Shown: piece by piece, positions 54,743 through 63,984 of the stretch
How the letters are laid out: every line of letters begins with the position of its first letter
Numbering within the stretch: position 1 is the stretch's first letter
NCBI GenBank assembly: GCA_964244115.1
Contig: CAXTHM010000001.1
Coordinates: forward strand, 1-64,000
Direction: 5' to 3'
Length of the DNA stretch: 64,000 bases
DNA from: CADCWK01 sp964244115
Lineage (GTDB): Bacteria > Chloroflexota > Chloroflexia > Thermomicrobiales > UBA6265
Made by a program: the position numbers and the translations under genes
Notes under the pieces: generated by a model
Databases searched by the model: none
What the model was told of the DNA's origin: nothing
Seen by the model: only the letters and a program-made list of their open reading frames with translations

Positions 54743-55425
54743 CTATGGCCGCTCGGACGACGAGACCCCCGCCGCCCGGGAGCGAGCCGTGATCTCGGCG
54801 ACGACCGCGCTCTTGGCGTCGGCGTAATGCTGAACGTAGCGCCACGTCCGGGCGGCGAGTTCCCGCTTGCTCCGGGCGTACAGGTCCCGGTCATCGTCGT
54901 ACGCCCGCAGCCAGTCCCGGAACCGGATCATCTCGTCGATCTCGGTGAGCTCGCAGATCCGGCAGAAGGCGGCGGCGCGNNNNNNNNNNCGTCGATCTCG
55001 GTGCAGCCCTCGGTGAAGACGTGGAGGTTGACCTGCTCGTCGTCCCGCGTCAGCACCCGGTGCTGGAACCAGTCCGGCTCGCGGATCGTCAGCCGGAAGC
55101 CGGCCGCCTCCAGACCGGGGACATAGGTAGGCTCATCGGACGAATCCGGAACCGCCAGCACCATGTCGATCCGCGGCTTGGCGACCAGACCCGACACCGA
55201 CGTCGAGCCGACATGTTCGAGCCGCCTCACCCGCTCGCCCAGTGCCGCCCGGACGATGCCCGCCAGTCGCTCGTACCGTCGCGGCCACTCCGGGTCGTAC
55301 TCCGCCAGCGTGATCGTGGTGTTGAGCTCCGGCGGCGCCGCGACCCATGCCCGCACGATCTCGTCGTCGCGGGTCCGCCCGTCCGGGGGTCCCGTTCTCG
55401 TTCCTGTCTCCGTGCCATCAGCCAT
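54743..55425 (-). CDS. GrpB family protein (UPF0157), interrupted by an assembly gap
   Basis: The N-terminal part from ATG 55425 reads ITLAEYDPEWPRRYERLAGI and RLEHVGSTSVSGLVAKPRID, both GrpB signatures of the nucleotidyltransferase-like fold. The C-terminal part reads EMIRFRDWLRAYDDDRDLYA, ARTWRYVQHYADAKS and ends at 54743. Ten N at 54980-54989 separate them. A 14-bp duplication flanks the gap; removing one copy with the intervening 42 bp joins the parts in frame as CTEIDEMIRFRDWL, the normal GrpB sequence. The gene is therefore probably intact. GrpB-like proteins are linked to CoA or nucleotide chemistry, but the function is not established. Confidence 0.8.
54980..54989. other. Scaffold gap (10 N)
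   Basis: Ten N. The 14-bp sequence CGTCGATCTCGGTG occurs on both sides (54934-54947 and 54990-55003), so the contigs probably overlap and the gap is artificial. Confidence 0.9.
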
Positions 55426-55590
55426 CGCGTCGATCCCTCCCTGCGCCGGTCCGCCGCTCCGTGGCCGGGCAATCTGCTCACCGTGGGCAGCCGGGCACCA
55501 TATCATCGACCGACCATCGGGGCCACTCCTGCATCTACGGTACGGCCATCGAAATCACGGTCCCTCCCACCCCGGTGTTCGCCAATCACC

Positions 55591-55618
55591 CCTGAGCCGG
55601 GCAGCTTCAGCTCCCGGC
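55591..55618. repeat. Second copy of the 28-bp intergenic hairpin
   Basis: Matches 25330-25357 in 26 of 28 positions (GAGCCGGGCAGCTTCAGCT region). It lies in the 366-bp interval between GrpB and kynureninase, which otherwise holds no supported gene. Confidence 0.55.
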
Positions 55619-55791
55619 GCCGCCAATCGGCGAGTCGAGAATGCAAGGCCAACCATCTCAACAGACCCGTATCACGCTCAGGTTGACGGATGCCCGCCAG
55701 ACGGCGACCCTTCCCCCCTGGCAACGTTGCCGGACCGTCCGGCCGTCCCCGACACCCCTGCGCCTGACGCAATCCGACGGAGGTGCTCCCC

Positions 55792-57096
55792 ATGACCATC
55801 GCTCCCACCCACGCCGAGATCACCACCGAGGACCACGCCCGGGCGCTCGATGCCGCCGACCCGCTCGCGTCGTTCCGGGACCGGTTCTACCTCGCGCCAG
55901 ACACCATCTACCTTGATGGCAACTCGCTCGGCCTGCTCTCGCGGGACGCCGAGGAGGAGGTCCTGCGGGTGCTGGATCAGTGGAAGCGGCTCGGGGTCGA
56001 TGGCTGGATGCGGGCCGACCCGCCCTGGTACTGGGTCGGCGAGGAGCTCGGCCGGCAGGTCGCGCCGCTGGTCGGGGCCGACCCGGACGAGGTCGTGGTC
56101 ACCGGCAGCACGACCGTCAACCTGCACGCGATGGTCGCGACCTTCTACCGGCCGGAAGGCTCGCGCCGGAAGATCGTTGCCTCGGCGCTGGACTTCCCCT
56201 CCGACATCTACGCCCTCCAGAGCCAGATCGCCCTCCGCGGTGGCGACCCGGACCGCGACCTCACCCTCGTCCCGAGCGCGGACGGCCGGACGCTCGACGA
56301 GGCCGACCTGATCGCGGCGATGACCGAAGAGGTCGCGCTGGTCGTGCTGCCGTCGGTGATCTACCGCTCCGGCCAACTGCTCGACATGGCGCGGCTGACG
56401 GCGTCGGCGCGGGAGCGCGGCCTCCTGATCGGCTTCGACTGCGCCCACTCGGCCGGTGCCGTCCCCCATCGCTTCTCCGAGTGGGGAGTCGACTTCGCCG
56501 TCTGGTGCTCCTACAAGTATCTCAACGCCGGGCCGGGTTCCGTCGCCGGGCTCTACGTCAACCGGCGCCACTTCGGCGCGGCGCCGGGGCTGGCCGGCTG
56601 GTGGGGCTCGGACAAGGAGCGTCAGTTCGACATGCGTCACGAGTTCGAGGGCGCCGCCAGCGCCGGCGCCTGGCAGATCAGCACCCCGCCGCTGCTCTCC
56701 ACGGCCCCGCTGGCCGGCTCGCTCCGGATCGTCGCCGAGGCCGGGATGGGAACGCTGCGGGCGAAGTCGATCGCCCAAACCACCTATCTCATGGATCTGC
56801 TGGAGGAATCGGGTCTGACCGAAGCACCCTACGGCTACCGGATCGGGACGCCCCGCGAGGCCGATCGGCGTGGCGGCCACGTCGCCGTCGAGCACGACGC
56901 CGGGCCACGCATCGCCCGGGCCCTCAAGCGGCGCGGCGTCATCCCCGACTTCCGCCCGCCGGACGTCGTCCGCCTCGCCCCGATCCCCCTCTACACCTCG
57001 TACCTCGACATATGGCAGACCGTGGGGCACCTCCGCGCGATCATCGACGCCGGCGAGCACCTGGAAGGGGCGGGGGAACGGGACATCGTCGCCTGA
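55792..57096 (+). CDS. kynU: Kynureninase
   Basis: This 434-aa protein is a fold-type I PLP enzyme of kynureninase type. IYLDGNSLGLLSRDAEEEV is the N-terminal signature, VTGSTTVNLHAMVATFY binds the PLP phosphate, and FDCAHSAGAVPH contains the Asp that pairs with the pyridine nitrogen. SYKYLNAGPGS holds the Schiff-base Lys242. The enzyme cleaves L-kynurenine or 3-hydroxykynurenine to (3-hydroxy)anthranilate and alanine. ATG 55792 has GGAGG 8 nt upstream and is preferred to GTG 55783. No other kynurenine-pathway gene is adjacent. Confidence 0.94.
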   Translation: MTIAPTHAEITTEDHARALDAADPLASFRDRFYLAPDTIYLDGNSLGLLSRDAEEEVLRVLDQWKRLGVDGWMRADPPWYWVGEELGRQVAPLVGADPDEVVVTGSTTVNLHAMVATFYRPEGSRRKIVASALDFPSDIYALQSQIALRGGDPDRDLTLVPSADGRTLDEADLIAAMTEEVALVVLPSVIYRSGQLLDMARLTASARERGLLIGFDCAHSAGAVPHRFSEWGVDFAVWCSYKYLNAGPGSVAGLYVNRRHFGAAPGLAGWWGSDKERQFDMRHEFEGAASAGAWQISTPPLLSTAPLAGSLRIVAEAGMGTLRAKSIAQTTYLMDLLEESGLTEAPYGYRIGTPREADRRGGHVAVEHDAGPRIARALKRRGVIPDFRPPDVVRLAPIPLYTSYLDIWQTVGHLRAIIDAGEHLEGAGERDIVA

Positions 57097-57210
57097 CGGG
57101 TTGCCATCGTCGTGGGCAGCTGGACAGACCCATCGGCCCGTCCCCAGCCTGAAGGCCTTTCACCCCAGCGATACCCTCACGAATCGTCGTCTCCCTGCCG
57201 GCCCACCGCG

Positions 57211-57618
57211 TCATCCGTCGGGTCGGCGAGGGTCGTCTTCGCCCTCTCGCGGGACCCGTTCGTCGTCGGCGTGATCTGGGCCCTGTTCGGCGCCCATGCG
57301 ATGGTCTGCCGCACCGTGGTCGTGACGGTGCGGCAGACCATCGTGCCGCCGCACCTGCTCGGCCGCGTGACGAGTGCCTACATGACGATCGCGACTAGCA
57401 ACGGCGCGGTCGAGGTCGGCGGCCTCCTCGCCAGCGGGCTCGATCTCACCGCCCCGTTCTGGTTCGCCGCCATGCTGGACATCGCGATCCTGGTCTGGGC
57501 GTGGTGGGTCCTGGGACAAGGTCCGATAGGAGAGCCGGAGACGCAGGCCGGGCTCGATGGCATGACGGGAGCGGGTCCGATCCGCCACATCCGGAACGAG
57601 CAGGAGCGAAACGGCTGA
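57211..57618 (+). pseudogene. C-terminal fragment of an MFS transporter
   Basis: The frame reads VRQTIVPPHLLGRVTSAYMT and continues with hydrophobic helices (PFWFAAMLDIAILVWAWWVL), the last third of an MFS drug exporter. The preceding 50 codons have no transporter character and the N-terminal two-thirds of the family is missing, so this is a truncated relic. It directly precedes the P-loop kinase gene and contains a 17-bp perfect inverted repeat. Confidence 0.6.
57300..57342. repeat. Perfect 17-bp inverted repeat inside the MFS fragment
   Basis: GATGGTCTGCCGCACCG and CGGTGCGGCAGACCATC flank a 9-nt loop. It lies in the transmembrane-coding part of the relic and is not at a gene end. Confidence 0.7.
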
Positions 57619-57637
57619 CGTGAGGGAGCATCGCGAC

Positions 57638-58225
57638 ATGGACGGACAGCAGCCCCGGGTGTCCCTCATCCTGATCACCGGGTCACCGGGCAGCGGCAAG
57701 ACGACACTGTCGGGGACCCTTCAGGGAGAACTCGACTACCCGTTGCTCCGGCGCGACGCCCTGAAGGAGGTGCTGCTCGACGGGCTGGGCGCCGTTGACC
57801 GGGCCGAATCGCAGCGACTGGGCGGAGCCTCATGGTCGCTGCTGTATGCGATGCTCGATCAGTTCGCGGGTCGCGTCCCGGTCATCGTCGAGTCCAACTT
57901 CTCGCGCGGCCGGGATGAGGCGAACCTGGAGCCATTCCTCGCCAGAGCCCGGTCGATGGTGCTGCACTGCCAGACCGACCCAGGCACGATCCAGCGACGC
58001 ATCGCCGCCCGGAAGGGGTCGATCGATCGTCACCCCGGCCACTTCGACGACATCGTCTGGCCAGAACTCGCGCAACGTCTCCGGGACGACGTCTACGAGC
58101 CGCTAGACCTGCCCTGCCCGACCCTCCGGATCGATACGACCGACGGCCTGGAACCGACCCTTGCCGCGATCGTCGAGTTCATCCGGACAGGCGGTCAGGG
58201 GGATTCCGACCCGGACGGCTGGTGA
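57638..58225 (+). CDS. P-loop kinase-like ATPase (zeta-toxin/AAA_33 type)
   Basis: This 195-aa protein starts with LILITGSPGSGKTTLSGTL, a Walker A motif at residues 15-22, followed by the substrate-type segment LLRRDALKEVLLDGL. VPVIVESNFSRGRDEANLEP supplies a possible catalytic region, and RRIAARKGSIDRHPGHFDD is a lid-like segment. Small P-loop kinases of this type phosphorylate nucleotides, antibiotics or UDP sugars; the substrate is unknown. ATG 57638 is preferred to GTG 57620. No antitoxin gene lies beside it, so a toxin role is not supported. Confidence 0.75.
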   Translation: MDGQQPRVSLILITGSPGSGKTTLSGTLQGELDYPLLRRDALKEVLLDGLGAVDRAESQRLGGASWSLLYAMLDQFAGRVPVIVESNFSRGRDEANLEPFLARARSMVLHCQTDPGTIQRRIAARKGSIDRHPGHFDDIVWPELAQRLRDDVYEPLDLPCPTLRIDTTDGLEPTLAAIVEFIRTGGQGDSDPDGW

Positions 58226-58307
58226 CAGGCTCCCGCCGCATCCGTGCTCTCATGCGCCATCCGACTGACCGACATGATTCCGTTCAATCGATTGGTCGCG
58301 GAGACCA

Positions 58308-58497
58308 TCATCGCCCTCCGGGGCGATGGCCGCTGCGGCGGCCGGGCTCGCAAGCGTTGCCCCTACACGACTGGACCATCGCCGTCACGACCCGCAGGAG
58401 CGCTTGCGCGACCAGCATGAAGCCCCTCTCCAACCGATGAGTCCCCGCAGGGACGAATCGAGATGGGGAGGGGTCTCGCTTCGCTGGGGTGGGGTCT
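58308..58497. repeat. Composite intergenic repeat, modules A and B (copy 3)
   Basis: Module A (ATCGCCCTCCGGGGCGATGG to CGCAAGCGTTGCCCCTAC) and a diverged module B (AAGCCCCTCTCCAACCGATG, GATGGGGAGGGGTCTCGCTT, CGCTGGGGTGGGG) have the same order as copy 2. The module B centre is replaced by a different GC-rich hairpin. Confidence 0.8.
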
Positions 58498-58513
58498 GCT
58501 CGCCACCAACCTG

Positions 58514-59770
58514 TTACGACGACGACGCCACCAGGCGGACGATGCTGCCACCGTCCTGCCCGAACAGGGCCAGGTAGACCTCGCCATCGTTGCCCTGCCC
58601 GAAGGACGTGATGTTGAAGCCGGTCTCGATCGGCGCGGAGACGGCGTAGGTGCCGTCACCGACCGGCTGAGCGCCCCAGAGCAGGCCGGTGCCGAAGTCG
58701 GCGTAGAGGTACGTCCCGTCGAGTTCCGGGAGGGCGGTGCCGTGGTAGACGTAGCCGCCGGTCACGGAGACCCCCTCGCTGTGGGCATACTCGGCGATGG
58801 GGTCGGTCAGGCCGTCAGTGGCGCAGGTGGCGGCCTCGAAGCAGTGCGTTGCCTCGCGGATCGACCAGCCGTAGTCCTCGCCGCCGGCGCTGTCGGCCGC
58901 GACGTGGTTGACCTCCTCCCACTCGTTCTGCCCGACGTCGGCGATCCAGAGGTCGCCCGTCGCCGTGTCGAAGCTGACCCGCCACGGGTTGCGGAGCCCA
59001 TAGGCCCAGATCTCCGGCAGCGCGTCGGCGGTATCGACGAACGGGTTATCGGCCGGGACGGCGTATTGCGTGGCGCCGGCCGCGGCGGCCGGGTCGGGGT
59101 CGATCCGGAGCAGCTTGCCCAGCCACGTCCCGAGGTTCTGGCCGTTGCCGTCCGGGTCGCCGCCCGAGCCACCGTCGCCCAGCCCGAGGTAGAGGTAGCC
59201 GTCCGGGCCGAAGAGGATCGCGCCGCCGTTGTGGTTGGGGAACTTCTTGCCCTGGGTGAGCTGGACGACCTCGCTGGCCGGGTCGGCGACGTTCGGGTCG
59301 TCGGTCACGCTGAACCGGCTGACGGTGACGACCCCGTCGGTGTCGGTGTAGTAGACGTAGAAGGCGCCGTTGGTGGCGTATCCCGGGTGGAAGGCGAGCC
59401 CGAGCAGGCCCTGCTCGGAGCCCTGCGTGGTGATCCGGTCGCTGATGTCGAGGAACGGGTCGGGCAGCAGTGTCCCGTCCTGGATGATCCGGACGGTCCC
59501 GGTCTGCTCCAGCACGAACAGGCGCGCATCGTCCGGGGGTGACGTGATCCAGAGCGGGTTGGAGAGCCCGGTCGCGATCTCCTCGAAGCCGACCCCGGTG
59601 CCGGCGAGATCCCAGCCGTCCTGCGGGGTGCCGGTCGCGGTCGTGTCCTGCGCGAGGGCCGGGGACAGCGTGGCGCCCGCCCCGGTCAGCCCGAGCAGCA
59701 GCGTCAGGGCGACGGTGAGCGCGACGAGCGATCGACGGGAACGGGCAGGCGTGGTGGACGTGAGATGCAT
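58514..59770 (-). CDS. Secreted PQQ-dependent glucose/sorbosone dehydrogenase-like protein
   Basis: This 418-aa protein has an N-terminal signal (SLVALTVALTLLLGLTGAGA with cleavage near ALAQ, about residue 41). The GSDH beta-propeller domain follows, with signatures RLFVLEQTGTVRIIQDG, GLLGLAFHPGYATNGAFYVY, NHNGGAILFGPDGYLYLGLG and IWAYGLRNPWRVSFD. His and Arg residues that contact PQQ in soluble glucose dehydrogenases have candidates in these blades. It oxidises sugars or aldoses outside the membrane, passing electrons to PQQ. ATG 59770 is preceded by AAAGGG. Confidence 0.87.
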   Translation of the reverse strand: MHLTSTTPARSRRSLVALTVALTLLLGLTGAGATLSPALAQDTTATGTPQDGWDLAGTGVGFEEIATGLSNPLWITSPPDDARLFVLEQTGTVRIIQDGTLLPDPFLDISDRITTQGSEQGLLGLAFHPGYATNGAFYVYYTDTDGVVTVSRFSVTDDPNVADPASEVVQLTQGKKFPNHNGGAILFGPDGYLYLGLGDGGSGGDPDGNGQNLGTWLGKLLRIDPDPAAAAGATQYAVPADNPFVDTADALPEIWAYGLRNPWRVSFDTATGDLWIADVGQNEWEEVNHVAADSAGGEDYGWSIREATHCFEAATCATDGLTDPIAEYAHSEGVSVTGGYVYHGTALPELDGTYLYADFGTGLLWGAQPVGDGTYAVSAPIETGFNITSFGQGNDGEVYLALFGQDGGSIVRLVASSS

Positions 59771-60254
59771 GGGAACCCTTTCCGGGGCATCATCGCGGGT
59801 CGGTGTTCCGCGGCGATGGTTCAGATGATCATGTCCTACCAAGATGTACGCCAGCGCTACCCGGAAACGTTCTCCGGGCGACACGATCCGTGCAGCGGCT
59901 CGCCATCTGGTTCAGCACCTCGCGACGATCCGTGCGTCCGACCCGTGCTGCGACGACGGAGCCAGATCTCGCCACGACCAGCCCGATCCTCACCCCCGAC
60001 CGCCTCATCGTCCGCCTGAAACGGGTTGACAGAGCGCTCGGAACGACGTCTCTCAACGACCCTCCTGCCATTCGACCACGACTCCGGAGCGACAGGGCAA
60101 GCGATGGCACGCGTTATCCTCCACGCTACGCTCCCGACCTCGGGTGGGTCTGCCCTGCCGTCGAGGAGACCGGACCACGTATCATCGGCGGTGGCCGCGA
60201 CGACGCGGGGCCAGACCGCCCGCCTCATTCGCTGCTGAAGGGAACGTTCCTCCG
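59771..60254. other. Intergenic region without a supported gene
   Basis: This 484-bp divergent region lies between the dehydrogenase and MFS genes. TTGACA at 60026-60031 is a perfect -35 hexamer but its -10 at 17 bp (TCTCTC) is weak. Open frames on both strands lack motifs. Nothing else is seen. Confidence 0.5.
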
Positions 60255-61693
60255 ATGGCTCAGCCCGGCATCCGCACCCTGTTCCAGGGCGAATACGCCA
60301 CCCGGTCGATCGCGATCGCGGGTGGGACGGTCCTCCACGCCGTCAATGTCCTGATCGCGACGACGATCCTGCCGTCCGTCGTCCGGGACATCGGCGGCCA
60401 GAACCTCTACGCCTGGAACACGACGCTGTACGTCGTCGCTTCGATCATCGGGGCGGCGCTCTCGCCCCGGGTGCTGGTCCGGCTCGGGCCGGGGGTCGCC
60501 TTCCGGGTGGCGGTGATCTGCTTCATCGTCGGCGGGCTGCTCTGCGCCCTCGCCCCGGCCATGGTCGTGCTGCTCCTCGGCCGGACGGTGCAGGGGTTCG
60601 GCGGCGGCTTCCTCTCGGCCCTGATCTACGCCATCATCCGGGAGGCGTACCCGCAGCGGCTCTGGCCCCGGGCGTTCGCCCTCAGCAGCGCGATGTGGGG
60701 CATCGCGACGGTCAGCGGCCCGACCATCGGCGGCGTCTTCGGCTCCCTCGACGCCTGGCGGTGGGCCTTCGGCAGCATCCTGCCGGTCGCCGTCGTGATC
60801 CTGTTCCTGTTCGAGCGCATCCTGCGGGACATCCGCCCCCCGGAGATGACGCTGACGAAGCTGCCGACCGCGCAGTTGCTCCTGCTCGCCGGCAGCGTGA
60901 TGGCGATCTCGGCCGGGAGCATCAGCGACGAGGCGGTGACGAACGGGCTCGGCATCGTCGTCGCGCTGGCCCTGCTGGTCGCCCTCGCCCGGACCGAACG
61001 ACGCTCCCCGAACCGCCTCCTGCCGACCGGGACGTTCTCGCTGCGGTCGCCGAGGGAGGCGGCCCAGGACACGAGCTCCACGACCTNNNNNNNNNNATGA
61101 TCGGGATCAGCGCGGAAGTGTTCACGCCGTACTTCCTCCAGTTGCTCCACGGCCTCTCGCCCCTCGTCGCGGGCTACATGGTCGCCCTGCTCTCGGCCGG
61201 CTGGACGATCAGCTCGATACTCGTCTCTGGCTACGCGGGCAACCGGGAACGGGTGGTCATCCTCTACGCGCCCCTGGTCATCCTGGCGGGGCTGGCCCTG
61301 ATCGCGCTGTCGATGCCGAGCCAGAGCGACAGCGCCATCCGGATCAGCGTGATCGGCGTCGGGCTGTTCCTGCTCGGCGTCGGCATCGGCAGCACCTGGC
61401 CGCACCTCCTGACCCGGGCGCTGGCCTCCTCGCCGCGGCACGAGCAGGCCCTGACCGCGTCCTCGATGACGACGGTCCAGCTGGTCGCGACGGCCTTCGG
61501 GGCCGCCATCGGCGGGGTGATCACCAACCTGGCCGACTACTCCAACCTTGCCTCCGGCGGGACGCAGACGGCCGCCGCCTGGTACTTCGGGCTCCTCTGC
61601 CTGGCCCCGGCCCTGGCCTTTCTGACCGGCCTCCTCGTCGTCCGCCGCAGATCGGCCCCCGTCCCGGCGGGGGAGCCCGTAACGAGCCACTGA
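60255..61693 (+). CDS. MFS transporter, interrupted by a scaffold gap
   Basis: The protein begins MAQPGIRTLFQGEYATRSIA and shows about fourteen membrane segments on both sides of the gap (VVASIIGAALSPRVLVRLGP, GFGGGFLSALIYAIIREAYP, SAMWGIATVSGPTIGG, then MIGISAEVFTPYFLQLLHGL). LVRLGPG and LGRTVQGFGGG are MFS signatures and the layout fits the drug-exporter DHA2 group. The gap (61087-61096) lies between helices about 8 and 9, and the reading frame changes across it because ten N is a placeholder. Substrate unknown. ATG 60255 has GGAACGTTCC upstream. Confidence 0.75.
61087..61096. other. Scaffold gap (10 N)
   Basis: Ten N inside the MFS gene. No duplicated end sequences flank it, so some coding sequence is probably missing rather than overlapped. 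Confidence 0.95.
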
Positions 61694-61700
61694 CCCGATC

Positions 61701-61775
61701 CGTGCGGGCGCCGCTTGCGAGGCCGGCCGCCGCAGCGGCACCTGCGTCGCTGGTTATCGCCCGGCGAACACGACC
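61701..61775. repeat. Degenerate inverted module A repeat
   Basis: GGCCGGCCGCCGCAGCGGC and GGTTATCGCC match parts of module A on the complementary strand, with several indels. It lies in the 206-bp interval between the MFS gene and purN. Confidence 0.5.
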
Positions 61776-61899
61776 CGGCGATTCCGCGGTAGTGGCGACG
61801 GCTTGCCTCGCTCGGCTCCCGTGGCGGGCGGCCTCGCAGGGCGGCAACCGGCGGTCCGGGCAAGGCGCCAGTGACTGATCAGGATGTCCGACAGGCCCG

Positions 61900-62613
61900 C
61901 TACGGCAGGACCCGATGGCCGCCGAACAGCTCCGGATGGGCCGCGACGTACGCCCGGATCGTCGCTGGGTACAGCTGGCACTCGGCCGAGAAGACGCGGG
62001 CACCGAGTGTCGACGCCGTGTCGCCCGGCAGGACCGGGACCGCGATCTCGGCCACGACCGGGCCGGTATCGTAGCCGTTGTCGACGACGTGGATCGTCGC
62101 GCCGGACCGCTCGTCCCCGTTGGCGAGGACGGCGGCGTGGACCCGCTCGCCGTAGAAACCCCGGCCCGAGGCGTACGGGAACGCGGCGGCCAGCGCGGGG
62201 TGGATGTTCAGGATGCGGCCATCCCACTCGGCCGGGACGTCCAGCTTGCGGAGGAACCCGGCCAGGACGATCAGGTCCGGCCGGTGCGGCGCCAGCCAGC
62301 CGTAGACGGCCGCGCTGTAGGCGGCATCGTCGGCGAACCCCTTCCGGGTGATCGTCGCGTGGGGCAGACCGGCCCCCGCCGCGATCGCCAGCCCACGAAC
62401 TCCCGCGACCGACGACACGACCGCGACGACCTCGGCATCCAGCTCCCCGGCATCGATCACGGCGAGCAGGTTCGCCAGTGACCGGCCCGACCCGGAGATC
62501 AGGACGGCGATTCGAACTGGCCCATGACGGGCGGACGACCGAGTGCGACCGGACGGCGACTGATCGGCAGGCACAGGCAGCACGGCTCCTGATGGCGGTG
62601 GGTGGGAGAGCAT
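61900..62613 (-). CDS. purN: Phosphoribosylglycinamide formyltransferase (PurN)
   Basis: This 237-aa protein is a formyltransferase of the PurN type. RIAVLISGSGRSLANLLAVI is the substrate-phosphate motif and LIVLAGFLRKL and RILNIHPALAAAFP carry the catalytic Asn/His region. IHVVDNGYDTGPVVAEIAVP contains the catalytic Asp and the PurN signature. It transfers a formyl group from 10-formyl-THF to GAR, the third step of purine synthesis. It has an extra 30 disordered N-terminal residues before the first strand; a start at a later codon is possible. No other pur gene is adjacent. Confidence 0.9.
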   Translation of the reverse strand: MLSHPPPSGAVLPVPADQSPSGRTRSSARHGPVRIAVLISGSGRSLANLLAVIDAGELDAEVVAVVSSVAGVRGLAIAAGAGLPHATITRKGFADDAAYSAAVYGWLAPHRPDLIVLAGFLRKLDVPAEWDGRILNIHPALAAAFPYASGRGFYGERVHAAVLANGDERSGATIHVVDNGYDTGPVVAEIAVPVLPGDTASTLGARVFSAECQLYPATIRAYVAAHPELFGGHRVLP

Positions 62614-62653
62614 CCCGTTTCAATCATCTAGCCTACCGCGGGTTGCGGTGGAA

Positions 62654-62773
62654 GCGCTCGGGCAGCGGAGCAGGCGGCTCCCCTGACCGGGGTGAGCCTG
62701 CTCGCTCACCCGCTGAAGCGGTGTTCGACGCACAGGTGCCCGGAGAGGGGAGCAGCACCGCTTGCCCGAGCGC
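62654..62773. other. Structured intergenic element closed by a 15-bp stem
   Basis: GCGCTCGGGCAGCGG (62654-62668) pairs with CCGCTTGCCCGAGCGC (62758-62773) with one bulged T. Inside, GAGCAGGC (62668-62675) pairs with GCCTGCTC (62696-62703) and further small hairpins follow (CCCCTGACCGGGG, CACCCGCTGAAGCGGTG). It could be an RNA gene or an element end; it does not match tRNA, and the SRP-RNA core is absent. Confidence 0.45.
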
Positions 62774-62891
62774 GACGACTTCTCATGAAACCCGCTGTCG
62801 TGTGCCAGTCGCACGGTTGACGTAACATTCACGGCGCATCGTCCCGACTCCCGGATACCGATTGCCGCATCATGCGGATGGAGAAGCCCCT

Positions 62892-63809
62892 TTGCGATTG
62901 CTGCTGCACGACGCCCTCGCCACCCTCCCGCTCGTCGAACCCCTTCGCGCCGGCTGGGTCGACACCGCCGGGATCGACGTCGTCTTCGACCCCGACCTCG
63001 GCGCTGGCCGCGTCGGCAGCGAGGACATCGCGCTGATCCCGGCCGGCGAGCTGACGGCGCTGGCGGGCCGGTTCCAGGTCGTCCCCGACATCGGCGTGAT
63101 CGCCGACGGGGCCGGGCCGATCAGCCTGCGGGTGCCCGTCCGGCCGGACGAGATCGACGTCACGAGCGTCCGGCTGCTCGCGGTCGGGTCGACGGCGGAG
63201 ATCCTGGCCCGGGCCACCCTGCGGCCGTACTTCGGGATCGAGGCATCGCGCTGGAGCCGCGAGCCGGACCCGGACGCGCAGGCGGTGGTGATCGAGGGGG
63301 AGGCCGCCCTGGTCGAGCCCGAGGGCGGCTTCGCCGAGGATCTCTGCCGGGCCTGGTTCATCATGACCGGGCAGGCTGTCGTCCTCCACGTCCTGATCGC
63401 GCCGATCGGGATGGAGCGGAGCGTCCTCGAACCCGTCCTGCAGCTGCTGACCGCCGCGCAGAAGATCGACAAGGGCCAGCGCCGCGAGATGCGCCGCCCG
63501 ATCGCGGAGCGGCTCGGGCTGACGACGGAACAGATCAACGCCTTCTTCGAGCGCCTGTTCTTCAGCCTGGAGGCGGACGACCTCGACTCGCTCGAGCAGA
63601 TGCTGCGGCGCGGCGTGCCGGGCTCAGCGTACCCGGTACCAGGCCCGCTGACGTTCATGCCGTCCCCGCTGACCGCCGTCGCGGAGGACGAGGACGAGGC
63701 CGGGTTCGTACCGGATGATGCCGACGACGAGTGGCCCGCCGGGGTGGACCAGCCCGGCGCCGATACGGACGACGCGGATGACCTCGACGGAGATGTCCCG
63801 CCTCGGTAG
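62892..63809 (+). CDS. MqnA-like chorismate dehydratase family protein
   Basis: This 305-aa protein matches the MqnA/MqnD periplasmic-binding-like fold. It starts MRLLLHDALATLPLVEPLRA, then DIALIPAGELTAL, VVPDIGVIADGAGPISLRVP and DVTSVRLLAVGSTAEILARA. These are the MqnA blocks of the futalosine menaquinone pathway. TTG 62892 is chosen because GGAGAAG lies 6 nt upstream and the family start MRxxL fits; ATG codons at 62872 and 62878 are out of frame. The last 60 residues are very acidic (EDEDEAGFVPDDADDEW), unusual for MqnA. Whether it is catalytic is uncertain. Confidence 0.75.
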   Translation: MRLLLHDALATLPLVEPLRAGWVDTAGIDVVFDPDLGAGRVGSEDIALIPAGELTALAGRFQVVPDIGVIADGAGPISLRVPVRPDEIDVTSVRLLAVGSTAEILARATLRPYFGIEASRWSREPDPDAQAVVIEGEAALVEPEGGFAEDLCRAWFIMTGQAVVLHVLIAPIGMERSVLEPVLQLLTAAQKIDKGQRREMRRPIAERLGLTTEQINAFFERLFFSLEADDLDSLEQMLRRGVPGSAYPVPGPLTFMPSPLTAVAEDEDEAGFVPDDADDEWPAGVDQPGADTDDADDLDGDVPPR

Positions 63810-63895
63810 GCATCGCATCCCGTCATGCGGTAGTCGGCAGGACGCCGCACCTCGATGAGGTGGGTGGATCGCCGACAACGGTTCCCTGGGCCTGG

Positions 63896-63925
63896 CTGTC
63901 ACGGTGACGACGGGTCGGGTATACT
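63896..63925 (+). promoter_or_regulatory. Promoter candidate for the gene at the window end
   Basis: CTGTCA (63896-63901, four of six -35 bases) and TATACT (63920-63925, five of six -10 bases) are 18 bp apart, 60 bp before the ATG at 63985. Confidence 0.5.
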
Positions 63926-63984
63926 GGCCTTACCCGCAGAACCCGCGTACGTACGATGACATTCTTGCTCTGGGGGAGGCACGC

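Noticed and set aside
62654..62773. SRP (4.5S) RNA
   Set aside because: The structured element has a GGAGCAG-like segment, but the conserved GGTCAGG...GGAAGCAGCC core is missing and the fold is multibranched.
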